Shown piece after piece: positions 26,001 through 37,424 of a stretch of 64,000 bases of DNA (the stretch's first letter is position 1; the number at the start of each line of letters is the position of its first letter). The translations under genes were made by a program, and so were the position numbers. The notes under the pieces were generated by a model. The model worked only from the letters and a program-made list of their open reading frames with translations, did not search any database and was not told the DNA's origin. Source of the DNA: Adineta vaga (lineage: Eukaryota; Rotifera); NCBI GenBank assembly GCA_021613535.1, contig CP075496.1, forward strand, positions 12,524,001-12,588,000, written 5' to 3'.

Positions 26001-29000
26001 TCTAAATACGATTCAACAATTACCAATATGTTGGTTAACTATTCTTCATCAAATATATGTTAAACGTCAAGATGTCAAGGCTGTTCTGATTAATTTTCGA
26101 CAATTTCTAGTCACATTAAATATCGAAACTGACACATGTGCTTTGAATCTATTCAATATGAATGTCTGGAAAATGATGGATGAAATTCTGAAAATTTGTT
26201 ATCAACATTTGATTGTATGAATATAATTTTCCTTCGTAATGAAATTGTCTCATTTACATTTCAGATCGAACAAAAAATGACAACAGAAACGAAAACAATG
26301 TATGAAGGATGTTTGATTATTTTCGAAGAGTTAGCAAATAAATTATGTTGTTTACCACATACAATGGTTGAACATTTATTTGATATTAAACGTTTAACAT
26401 CAATATCTGTATGATTTATATGGAATTTGAATTGATTTTATCTTTTTTCTTTAATGTTTTGTTAGAAAACAATACTTCGTGAACAAATGATTAAACAATC
26501 TTATACGAAATTATTGTGTGCAATTCGTCCAAATAATTCTGATTGGTCATCGGCTTTGAGAGATGTTATTGAATATATCATTTTGTAAGCGATAATTTGA
26601 TTTAAATACATTGTTCATGATTTATTTTTCTTCAATTGATAGAAATGCAAATGAAACAGTAACAACACGAATTGATGTTCTAACAACTGTTTTCGAAAAA
26701 TATTTATGGTTTAAAATGACTGATCAGGTAAAAAAACAATCGATATTTGATCATTTTTCTTTCATTTCTATTTGAATTAGATTACAACCATAGGTCAAAT
26801 TATTCTCGAAGCTTTTGAAAACTTAATTTATATTGATTTAAATTCATTAACAGAAGATGAATTTCTAAGTAAACATGCATTAATGAAACAAAATGCGGTG
26901 AAATCAATTTTTGAATATTTTCTATCCGATCATTCAATTGATTTCATACTAGCAGATCATTGTTATAAAATTCTTCAAACGGTATATGATTTGTCTTCGT
27001 TTTTCATCAGTATTTTATTTCTCTTTTCAATTTAGATATATGAACAAGATTGTGCACATATATCAACAATTCAATCAATTCATCGACCATTAATTGAAAT
27101 TATTCTCGAACAATTGTATCTACTTTTTGAACATAATCTCGCTTATACACGTTTAACATCATTTAATCATTGTTCATTTATATTGAATTTTTTTCTTAAA
27201 CAATATTCGTCAAACTATTCGAAAATACTTTCATGTATTCAAACAAAAATTCGTCTTCTTATTTGGCAATTATTCTTCAATATTCGTCTACGATCATCGG
27301 ATTTAGCAATTGGAATGATTTCATATAAAACAAATCTTATTCCCTATGGAATTTATCGGTAAGAATGAAATAGTAATTGAACTTCTTTTTTTCGAAAGAT
27401 GTTTTTGTTTAGATTAAATACAGAACATACAGTAACTGAAAATGGAAATTTACTTGATCTTCATGGTTATTTAACAAATATAATCGATTGGTTAAAACAA
27501 GTAGGATGATTTCATTGAATCGAATAAATGATTGGTTTTGTCTGTGTACTATAGGAACCACTCGAAGTGTTTAATTTAATCTTAGAATATTTATGTGGCT
27601 TTTTGAAAGAACAATCTCTAGTGAAATTAAGTGGTATTAATATTGAACAATTGGTTTTATTATTGATTGATAAGGTAATAAGAATGAATTATGGATTCAT
27701 GAATGAATGAATAATCTTTTGTTCGTATATTTCTAGTTTCATGATGATTTATTGAGTAATACATTTCAATCATCATCTTTCAATTGTCTTCTGATGTGTA
27801 CTTGTTACAAACATCAAATATCTGATTTAAATACCATCATTAATTGTTTCATAGAAGCAATGAATTCATCGAAATCTTCATTTATTATTATGTCTATTCG
27901 AGCATTTACTATTTCATTATCGAACCTTCCTGATGAAATGCAAGAATATATTCCACGAATTATTTTACAATTAACAAAAAAAATCCATCGTGACATTCAT
28001 ATTACACAAATAATATTAGAATTTTTAATGCGTAAGAAAAGTTGTTCTTTTTTATTTTCAATAGAAAATCAATTTTATTCGTATGAATTTCAGATCTTCT
28101 ATTCAGAAAATTTCATCATAGTAGTTCATTGACAGGTTATATTTTTCAAATCTTAATTGATATTATTAGTCAATATTCTTATCAAACAGCACATAATTTA
28201 ATCTTATCTCATACATTACTTTGTTTTTACTTTCAACAATTAGAAAGTTCAAAGCAATGTTTATTCGCTTATTTTATCCTTCGAGTAAGATAATTTGAAT
28301 ACATGTGGAGTATTTGTAGTTATTTACTGATTGAAAAATCTATCTTAATTTATAGTCATTACAACAAACAGGATCTTTACGTGATTGGGATCAAATGTCA
28401 ATTGAACGACCAACACGTTTACATCGTTCTGGTTCTTTATCATCTTTAAACGATGATATACATAATAATGATCCAGTAAAACGTAAAATGACTGTCTTAG
28501 ATACAACATCGATTTTATCTTCATCATCCAATAGTATTGAAGATAATAGTCCATTAAAAAAGCTCAATGATGATTTAATTCGCATACTAATCAATTATAT
28601 TAATGATCATGTATGTGAATGTTATCCTCCAAATTCAATTTTAGTTTTATTACCACGTGAAGTACGTCGTCATCATTTGAATACGAGTTGGTTAGCTGAT
28701 GAAAAAATTCTCTATCAAATTCAATCCTATGATTTCAAGCAATTGAATGAAGCCAAAGATTATCTTGTTAAATTAAATCATGATTCAGATGATACAATGA
28801 AAAATCGTCATAGAAGATATACAGATGGAAATAAACAAAAGACACGAAGAAAAAAAGATTTACAATTATTAACAACATGTCAAGATGATTTACATATTCA
28901 TTCGTTAGGTTTGTGAAATATTTGATTGAGAAAAATTTAGTAGTTTTTTGTTATTATGTAGAATCAGATACAAATCGATCAGTATTTAATGAAAGAAATT

Positions 29001-30955
29001 TATATATTGCTGTTACTGTTCGCTCATTTACGAGTACAAAGACGTTTTTGGCAATTAATCTATCTGCATCACTAGGTCTTGTACATTCAAACAATGAACA
29101 ATTACATTGGTTCGAAGGTAATAGATTTAGACTTTTTTTTTATAGAATGACGACACAGTCTTTCAATACATATGAGCTTAGTATTAGGGATATTCGTTTG
29201 AAGAATTGATAGAAACCTTGAAGAGAATGTACATTATTGAATTATTTATAGCAGTTCAAGTTGATGATAATGCAGTTTAATTTCAGTTAAAAATATTTTT
29301 ACTATTTCTTTTATATTTTCTTAGCAATCAAGTTAACTGATACAAGTACGGATAAACCAACATCAACTACGTCTATTCCGAACTATTGCTTGGAAGAACA
29401 GACAAATTATTCAATCAATGAATCAGTATTAAAAGATGAACTCAAATCAGTTATTCTTAATATTGAGTAAGGATCGAGAATAGAATTATTTGCAAGATTT
29501 CTTATTTATTACATTTCACTTCTGTTAAATGATCTTCGCATTCTCATATAACTATATTTTAGTCGAAAAGATGAAGAAAATATGTTAAATCGTCATAATG
29601 AATATTATTATCCTCGTACAGTTCATCGTGTACCATCCGTAAGATTAGTTTTTTTTTTAAGTAAAATCTCTTATTCAGATCTTTAATCATTTATATTTCA
29701 ATATAGGATGCTCGTAAATCAATTGACTCAATAGATAATGTTAAACCAGTTCGTATAGCTAAAATCGGTGTTATTTATATTCATTCTCGACAAGTGAGAT
29801 TTGAGAAATCATTTCTAATTGAATTGATACACATTTCTTTTGACATTCTTTTGTTAGAAAATAACTGAATCGAATATTTTATCAAATATTCAAACATCAG
29901 AACGATATAAAAATTTCATGTCATCAATAGCAACATTAAAATCTATTAAATATCTTGAAGATGAGAATTTCTATCGTCCATTATTAGATGGAAATAATGT
30001 CGACAATTGTGGTCATTATGCATATGTCTGGCAAAATTCAATCTATCAAGGTAAATAAATTGAATATGAAAAGAAGAATTGATTGTAATTTTCATTTTTT
30101 AGTATTATTTCATACATCAACATTATTACCAAATACACGAGCTGATCATGAATTTAAAAAGAAACTTATTGGTAATGATTATGTTATTATTGTTTACAAT
30201 GAAAGTGATTATTCATTTGATATGAAAACATTAAAAGTTAGTTTTGTTTTTAATATTTTCATATTAAAATAAATATTTTAGACTGGAGTATGTCAATATA
30301 TAATTGAAGTTTGTCCACAAATGAATTCGAATTACACACGTATTCGATTGATTAAACGAATGAATACGACTACAACACGTATGTTGAATTCTTTTGTTTA
30401 CAGAATCTTCTTTCCGTATCAGTCTGAGAACAACCACAAGGCGTATTTCTATGTTGTAACTTACTAATCCCTGAAAATCTCAATGACAGTTGCATTCTAT
30501 TTCGATATACTAACCTTCTCAAAGATGTTCTATATATACAAATTAGTTTCATCTGTCAAATCATTCATATTTTGAATGAATAATTCTAGAATAAAACCAT
30601 TTTACAACTGTTCTAAAGTCTAACGAAGGAGATCAAATTATTCATATCTGTTGTTTTTTTGTTTTTACTTTAAATGATCTTAAACATGTAATCTTTTCGT
30701 TTTAATATTTAACTAGACAATCCTTCTTCAATGGATTTAATGACATCAAATGACATTGATTATTTAATATCTGATGATCATGTTGCATCGTATGTTCGTA
30801 TATTAGCATTATGTTTATGTCAACAAGGTGAACTTGAAACTCGTCAACCTTCATCATCTCCATTAACTTTTGCAATATGTCCATGGCAAACTCGTTTACA
30901 ATCATTTCGATCATTACATACTCGTTGTTATCTTTCTTACCATAATCGACAATAG
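23071..30955 (+). CDS. TSC2: TSC2 (tuberin) homologue, Rheb GTPase-activating protein
   Basis: Tuberin inactivates Rheb and thereby TORC1. A 27-exon chain stays in frame for about 1491 residues (human 1807). Early exons are 23071-23130, 23183-23275, 23336-23461 and 24908-24996; the last is 30717-30955. LLTDNGRRIDLVDD in exon 5 matches the human N-terminal LTDNGRHITYLEE. The middle is helical, HEAT-like. The C-terminal Rap/Rheb GAP domain (about residues 1240-1490) starts IAKIGVIYIHSRQKITESN and continues QVLFHTSTLLPNT and KLIGNDYVIIVYNESDYSF; this keeps the GND asparagine used as the catalytic thumb in tuberin. The end VASYVRILALCLCQQGELE parallels the human VARQMALHANMASQV. A Ser-rich linker (SLSSLNDDIHN region) could hold kinase sites. 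Intron 3 (23462-24907) houses a complete gene on the other strand. Confidence 0.88.
23471..24412 (-). CDS. Nested gene of unknown function with PP1-docking-like motif
   Basis: The gene lies wholly inside intron 3 of TSC2, antisense to it. Exons 24053-24412, 23911-23997 and 23471-23848 join in frame to 274 residues, ending RRLSNHIF. It is hydrophilic, basic and rich in Ser, Asn and Lys, with no transmembrane or known domain. One stretch reads RRSISKKSVTFASSPS: RRSIS fits a basophilic kinase site, and KSVTF fits the R/K-x-V/I-x-F docking motif of protein phosphatase 1. The last exon has a Trp-containing block, TFSKWFGSSPLNRFVRSFG. Splice sites are GT/AG and preserve the frame, which argues for a real gene; the function is unknown. 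Confidence 0.65.
24656..24678. repeat. (TCT)n microsatellite in TSC2 intron 3
   Basis: A trinucleotide run upstream of the nested gene, inside the same TSC2 intron. Confidence 0.8.
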
Positions 30956-31437
30956 ATTAGGATTTGAGAAAATATATACACAAATGCCAGATTTCTTCCT
31001 TCACTTCTTCTACACAATCAACTTGTTTATTTGAAAAACATCATTTTTCTTTTGTTTTCTATTGCATACACATTCGAGCAATCCTTTTTCGTCTTCTTTC
31101 TCTAAACTTATATTCATTTACCATACTAGATTAAAACAGTCGTCTGTATTCGCCAGATTCATTTCTTCTTCTTCTTCTTTTGCTGCATGTTTTCTCATTT
31201 TTTTTCTCTTGTTATTATTTGTTTGTTGTTGTTGTTCTTCTTTTTTTCTTCTCTGTGTACTGTATTCGACATGTCGATACTCTAGGCGAATGATGATCAT
31301 GATAGGAATAAAATGAAAAGCGAGAAGGAGAACGGTGATGATTATTCATAGAAAATAATTTGATGAAAATGAAAAAAAACACACACAACGAACTTCTATT
31401 TAGATTATCTATAATCCAACATCTCTTTTTTTTCATT
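30956..31437. other. Intergenic, no gene seen
   Basis: 3' flank of TSC2 and 5' flank of the coiled-coil gene. Strongly pyrimidine-rich (31150-31250), with a TTG/TTC-rich low-complexity tract that produces artefactual ORFs on both strands. Confidence 0.6.
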
Positions 31438-31999
31438 ATGTGTCGAGAACGAACAGTAAGTTAATGTTTTATTAATATTGATGTTCTGATAAAATTTTCG
31501 TTAAAATTAGATCGATGACAATCAAGTTGATAATACAGCCACAGAGCAATTTAATCAAGTACTTGAACAACTTCGTATGTATATCATGGTAAAAAGTTAT
31601 TTTTATTCTTTTATTTTGTCTTTTTAAGATGATGAATTATATGAACTAATTGCAACAACAGCTCATTTACAAGAGGAAAGTATACGTCTTGAACATGAAG
31701 CACGTAGATTAGTTAATGAAAATATCCAAGTACAAATTGAAGCAAGATTGTTGAAAGATAAATATCGTCATAAACGACGGCATTCATTATCGATTGGAAA
31801 AAAACGATTAAATTTTCGACAATTAAAACAACAATTACAACGTCAACGTCAAAGTTTTCTTCGTTTTGAACGACGTTTACGCGCAAAATATGAACAACCT
31901 TTCTTTAATATTACTTCCAATTCCGCAATAAATCAACCACAACAACAATCAACACGTTGTCGTCGTATTCGATCTATCCCATCAGAATCTATTGATTAA
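31438..31999 (+). CDS. Small basic coiled-coil protein
   Basis: Exons 31438-31455, 31511-31574 and 31629-31999 encode 150 residues starting MCRERT. I do not recognise the family. Residues about 15-110 are strongly helical and charged (HLQEESIRLEHEARRLVNEN, FRQLKQQLQRQRQSFLRFER) and should form a coiled coil. A basic patch RHKRRHSLSIGKKR looks like a nuclear-localisation or phosphorylation site. The tail is Gln/Ser/Arg-rich. The first exon codes only six residues, so the start is less certain than the rest. Confidence 0.6.
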
Positions 32000-32201
32000 A
32001 AATCAAGTTTCTGTATATATATGTATGAATAATAGATTGAAAAGCCATTGTAACGTTCGTATTTTCAGTATAGTTTTCAAATAAATAGATCGATTGAAAC
32101 ATTTAGAAAAGAAATCATTCAAAGAGATTATGAGGATTTCTTACATACATATATATTTATAACAGTTGTTCTTTTTGTTTTCTTCACTTCGGATTCAGTT
32201 T

Positions 32202-32684
32202 TTAAAAGAAGATAAAATGAGTAATAAATGAAAATAATAAAACATATGTTAGATGTTTCATTGAATTTGATCCATTACAAAGATCCGTCTGACAACAATA
32301 TACTTTAATATCACTTGTCGATGCTTGTGTACAACTAAATGTTGTCCCTCGACTAATTAATTTACCATTAGGCACCGTTAAAACTGTTTTCTGTAGAGAG
32401 AGAGAAAAAACGAACAAACAAAATGAAATAGAAAATATTACGATCACTTACAATACAAGCTGCGCCATAGTTTTGATTTGTAACCACACTTGTATATGGA
32501 TATTCTTTGACAAATGGATCACCACAATCAGCACAAAGATAACATTGAATTATACTTTCACCGGTTTGAAATTCTATAATTGATTTATACAATTTAAAAT
32601 TCGAAAAAATAGTTTTTAATATTGAAACTTACTGCTGATGAAAATACAAAGATAAAACCAGAAAATATATCTATACTTGATCAT
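32202..32684 (-). CDS. Ly6/uPAR-type GPI-anchored protein, copy 1
   Basis: Exons 32633-32684, 32452-32573 and 32202-32390 encode 120 residues. A signal peptide (YIFWFYLCIFIS) precedes a Cys-rich domain with CYLCADCGDP near the start and the family's terminal VYCCQTDLCNGS (CC-x4-CN). A hydrophobic C-terminus (LTYVLLFSFITHFIFF) fits a GPI-attachment signal. This is the three-finger fold of cell-surface Ly6 proteins. A paralogue with the same three-exon structure is divergently transcribed 680 bp away. Confidence 0.82.
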
Positions 32685-33364
32685 ATTGAATTTACTATCG
32701 AAGTAAAAAAAAACGGAAATGTTTTAATATGTATTGATGAAGGACTTGATTTATTGAATGGAGGATGATTGCTATTGATATTTGAAGGTTATTTTACATA
32801 TATATATATAATAAATAATACGATCTATATTTTACAAAATGTGTTGGTGTAAGATGCAACACTATGTTATTTTCGTATTTGATATTGTAATGACTATTAA
32901 CTTTGATAATTGACAATTTTATATGACAAATAAAATTGTAATAATAGCAAACTTAAAGAAGGTTATGTCGTAGAGAACATCAATTGAAATTACAAACGAT
33001 TGAGGTAAGTAGAATGATAGAAATTGATATTAGTCATAGAATGTCATCAAGTTTAAAAATTACACTGATAACTGTTTATAAATACATTCGTTTCAAACTA
33101 TTTTCTAAGAAGAAAATTGAGTTTTAGTTCTAATGAACATAAGAATAAGATTTCATTCTATAGATCTAGTTAAATATTGCATAAAATCATGATATAATTG
33201 TTCAATCAATTTTCTTTAGTCAATACAATGACAAAAGAATGCAATAGACATTTGTTCAATATTGCGGAGGCATGAAAAAGAAAGAAAAAAGATCGATGAT
33301 GAACCATATGTTTTCGATTCCATTTTCATTTATTCATTACAATTGAACAGAATCAAATTTCATA
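32685..33364. other. Divergent spacer between the two Ly6-type genes
   Basis: AT-rich; a TA tract is at 32800-32812. It should hold both promoters. No gene seen. Confidence 0.55.
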
Positions 33365-33847
33365 ATGCAAATTCAACTATTCTTTATTGGAATTTTGATC
33401 ATGTCTTGTAAATCATATATATGATCTTATCAATTAAAATCATGAATTTATTTTTATTATCGTTATTTAGATATTCAAATAATTGATTCGATTACATGTT
33501 ATCAATGTACAGATTGTCCAGAACCATTTATTGAAACTTATCCATATGTTACATTAGCAAATAATACGAATTTTCTTGCTCGATGCACCGTGAGTTTTAA
33601 TAATTTTTTCATTTAGAAGAAAATAGAGTGAAAGTCTTTTTTGATATAGAAAACAGTAATGCATATGGCTGATGGTCGTCGTTTAGTATCTAAAGGTACG
33701 GTATTTTTTTGTCCAACTCAAACAGCAGCTGCTGATGCTCAGATACATTGTTGTAGTTCAGATTTTTGTAATACAAGTGCTCACATAAATTTATCGACCG
33801 CTTTAATGTTTCTCTCATTTTTTGTTTTAATCAAAATAAATTTATGA
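33365..33847 (+). CDS. Ly6/uPAR-type GPI-anchored protein, copy 2
   Basis: Exons 33365-33407, 33471-33589 and 33650-33847 encode 119 residues. It has a signal peptide (MQIQLFFIGILIMS), a Cys-rich domain (TCYQCTDCPEPFIETYPYVT), the closing IHCCSSDFCNTS and a hydrophobic tail (LMFLSFFVLIKINL). It shares with copy 1 the exon phases, the P-F-x-x-x-Y-P-Y block and the basic-Gly-LVSKGT / LISRGT block, so both descend from a duplication with inversion. The ligand is unknown. Confidence 0.82.
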
Positions 33848-34439
33848 ATAGATGCAATAGCATATACAAAATTCAATCAATTTCATTACTGACAAATTGA
33901 TCGTTCTTTTTTCCAAGAGAATATTTTGCAACCAAGAGCTTGTGTAATTATGATGAAGAATGATTCAACCATAATAATACACTATGTTCGATATTTACTT
34001 TTCACGGTCAAAATATGAATAATGTTTTCAAGCATTAATACCGTATGTATGTCGAATCAATAGCTTGATAAACAGAGAACTTCAAGTGAAAAAAAAAGCT
34101 AGTATTATATATAGTAATATTTAAAGTTTAAAATTATCAAACTTTTCTAAACTTTATTGATTTTTATAAAAACTACAATACACATAATTTCCTTTATTGC
34201 CTAATGCAACTTTGCCTTTGGGATTAATTTTCTCGATCAATTTGGAATTGATTTCATTAACCATTTATAACTAAATTTGAGATTCTTTTTATACATCGTA
34301 ATATAAGTCAGCAAGGCTCATTCGGTATCTAGTAGCAGTCAAAGTACGATTGGAACCCCAATCTTTTAGTGCTTTTCGCGCGATCAGCACTGGCATAGTT
34401 AATTGTAAGACGTAATTTTGTTTAATTAAAACATGAAGA

Positions 34440-34490
34440 GCCTCACCCGCTTGGGCGAGACCCCCCATCCGATTCCGTAGCGGATGAGGC
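34440..34490. repeat. GC-rich imperfect hairpin
   Basis: GCCTCACCCGC at 34440-34450 pairs with GCGGATGAGGC at 34480-34490, ten of eleven positions, around a 29-nt loop. It lies inside the degraded ORF. Confidence 0.6.
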
Positions 34491-34534
34491 CCTTCAGCAA
34501 TGTCAACCTTGATCACATGAGCTATTCGCGCTGC

Positions 34535-34693
34535 CATTTTGCAAGTGGCTTTTCTTTTTTTTCCAGCGACTTTTGTCTCTGTATTGAGAACTTTCTTGAT
34601 TTTTTGATTGAGCTGTCATTTTGCAAGAGGATTTTCTTTTTTTTCAGCGACTTTTGTCTGTGTATTGAGAACTTTCTTGGCTTTTTTATTGAG
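34535..34693. repeat. 82-bp tandem duplication, two copies
   Basis: Both copies start CATTTTGCAAG (34535 and 34617) and share the block TGTATTGAGAACTTTCTTG. They differ by a few substitutions and one-base indels. Confidence 0.85.
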
Positions 34694-37424
34694 CGTTTGA
34701 GGATTTGAGCGTTCGATCGGACTTCGAAATAAACCTTCCATCATACATTGACTTTGTGAGTGAGTGAGTGATCCTTGCCAAACTTTGTTTTGCAACAAAT
34801 ATGAGGGGTATTTTTTTGTTCAAGATAAACATCGATCTCAATGCACCAACGATAGTTCCGGTGATGCCAATAGAATTTGTGATATATGAGTCGAAATCGA
34901 AAACTAAGTAAACTCATACAAAGATAGTGATCAATAGTCATAATTCCAAATTCATAGAACTATAGAAATGATACAATCATTCTATTGAATCAAACTATCT
35001 ACTGAATTTCCTCTAATCTTGATTTCGAATTTTAGCTCTTATCACATATTCTATTTTCATCTGGATCCATCTGACACAATTGGGCAAGCACATCCGATGT
35101 TCAGCCTGAATCTGTTTCAGTTATTCTAATTTGCTATTGAATAACCAAATAATACCTGCCGTAACTTTAATTCTAAGTTACGTTTTTCACCATTATCATT
35201 AATTTTATTTAACAATACTGAAAGTTTTCTTGCCAGCATAGCTAGCCAATATAAGAAGAATCCCAAATTTTAGATTATTTATTTGAAATTTGAATACATG
35301 AGTAAGCTTTGTAGGCTTTTCATCCAATCGTTGAATTTTCTACTTGAACATTTCTCTAATTGTTACCGATTGTCATTTTGTACTGCATCTCATTACAATA
35401 ACAATTTGGCCACAATTCTATTTTTCCATTTACCTCTAGTCCGCATTATATCGTTCATTATAAACAGATATCTTTGTATATCTATGTCTATTTTATGTAA
35501 ACCATTAATTAGTTGTTATTGTTGTAATAATATCAGCATAAGCATAGCTAGAAAAGACAGCAAATATTGAATTTGTTATTCAATACTACATCTCATTTTC
35601 GAAATAATGACGAAATTGTAGGATATTTGTCGCTGATGAAATTCTCTTCGCTGAGAATGAAGAAGTGAGTTGAAATGCTGTCCTTTTTATAGAGCGAAAC
35701 ACAAAGAGTATGATTCATTCTACTATACGTGTATGAATGGTGTAGTATGGTGCAATTACATATGAATAGTTCTAAGATAACGATGTAGATTTTACGTAAT
35801 ATCAAAAGTCATTAGCGATGAAGAAACATTTTACGTACCATTTGTTTTGTTGTTCTTGATGAGATTCATGTATTATTATTTCGACGTCAATCGATCTTCA
35901 TTTCATAATTATATCGTTGTGTGAAACGTAAGTTTGAATCCATATCTTCATAACCAAGTATTACTTCAACTGATACATCTGAAACTAAGTAATTGAAGCA
36001 AATATTTATATACATAGGTGTGACTTTTAGAGTGAGTAAAAAGCAAAAGTGGGTAGTAATAATAGGTGAGATAACGAAGGAAAAAGGTAATATAAAAGCA
36101 CGTTTTACTATACTATAACGAAAAGAATATTTCATGCAATGATTATGCTGTATCATTTATGCCGTAGACTTTTCTAGTATTATCTCGACATACACATTTT
36201 TGCACTCAAACGTTCTTTTTCTTTATGAATCATTATGACAATGAATGCGGAAAAAAATATATAATATTTCATAATCAAAGAAACTACTCGAAGAATCTGA
36301 TTTTCAATTATGAATACGTTCAACTCGTAATATTACCTTTAATAATGAGTTGGAAGAAAAATAATATGATTTCGCATTTTTCGTGTTCTCTGATGGTGTA
36401 TGTAAAGAGTCGAATCTATACTTACATATGTTTTTTTCCAGTTGTGTTATAGGCAACCGGGTTTTTTTGCCTACTTCTTTTATTACTCGACTGGGTTTTT
36501 TTCTTTTCTCCCGACTGAATGATTCAGTCGCCTACGCACAGAGCAAAGGCCACTATCAACATTTGTTTTTTGTGCTGACATTTTTAACGTTGATTTTAAA
36601 AAAAATCCACAATCTTCAAAAACAAAATGATGAATAAAACACATTTTTCTCAGAATTATGTTGTTTTTCTAAAAAAGAAAATCATGATATATATCTTCAA
36701 CTCGGTTATTATTTAATTGTCCTTAAAAAGAACATATTATCGGATGTTGTGCAATGTCACAGAGAAGAATACATATCTGCTTCTATTTTCAATACAAAGA
36801 TATAGAATCTTCTTTAATGTTTAAAAAAAAGTACGAACACCTATGAAATGTTGTATTATATTTTTCAAGATTGGTATGTTAGATAAAAGGTTGTTTTCAT
36901 TGTGTGAAATACTTGAAAATGTCTTTCAAATACTTTGACATGAAGAAAACGAACATATTTCTTCGTGAAGGTGATATTTATTTATTCAAATTTATATATA
37001 AATCTTGAAAAATTTCTCCTGTTAGATAATCATTATCAACGGTTTCATCTTGTTGAACTAAAATGTCACATATGAAAAGAAACACTCGAAAGGTGGCGCA
37101 CATGAATATTCAATATTCAATATTACTTTTTTCTTACGGCCATTGAAATATCTGTTTGTCAAAGCAATCGCTTTCGTTTTGTTTACTTTGAAAACAAATT
37201 TAATATTTCATATTGTCATAAAAGAGATCGTTACATAGTAACGTTGAACATCATGGAGCATTTAACCAATCGTATTGAAGAATGTGAAGTTATAACGATA
37301 CCTTTCAAAAATATATCAAAGTCAAAGGAATTAAAATAAACATTTATTCTTGTAATTAATTTAAACTATAAGATGTCAATGTTGACTGAAGATATCCTCC
37401 TTATTTCAGAATATCATCCCAGAA

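Larger units (their letters stand above)
34289..34798 (-). pseudogene. Degraded coding remnant of unknown origin
   Basis: An 82-residue ORF (34289-34537) begins MAARIAHVIKVDIAEGPHPL and is clearly richer in GC than its surroundings. Upstream the reading continues into two copies of an 82-bp tandem repeat that encode K/T-rich segments (KKVLNTETKVAGKK and KKVLNTQTKVAEKK). The two copies differ by an indel that changes frame, and a TGA interrupts the older frame, so no intact protein is made. I do not recognise a family; a mobile-element or foreign-gene relic is possible. Confidence 0.4.
33848..37424. other. Gene-poor region of 3.6 kb
   Basis: The longest stretch without a convincing gene. It holds a decayed GC-richer island (34289-34693), T-rich tracts (36430-36500) and many short ORFs with unlikely composition. 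The 5' UTR of the PTPN13-like gene probably starts near its 3' end; a splice acceptor TTATTTCAG lies just before 37411. Confidence 0.5.

Noticed and set aside
30370-30552. Minus-strand ORF in the last TSC2 intron
   Set aside because: Unlikely composition and no splice context; the 338-nt intron is bounded by good GT/AG sites in frame.
36383-36637. ORFs with repeated GGGTTTTTTT blocks, considered as telomere-like repeats
   Set aside because: Only two loosely similar T-runs occur and no regular unit; not a telomeric array.
37253-37342. ATG-initiated frame before the PTPN13-like gene (MEHLTNRIEE...)
   Set aside because: It ends at a stop after 29 codons, and no convincing donor would join it to the next exon.
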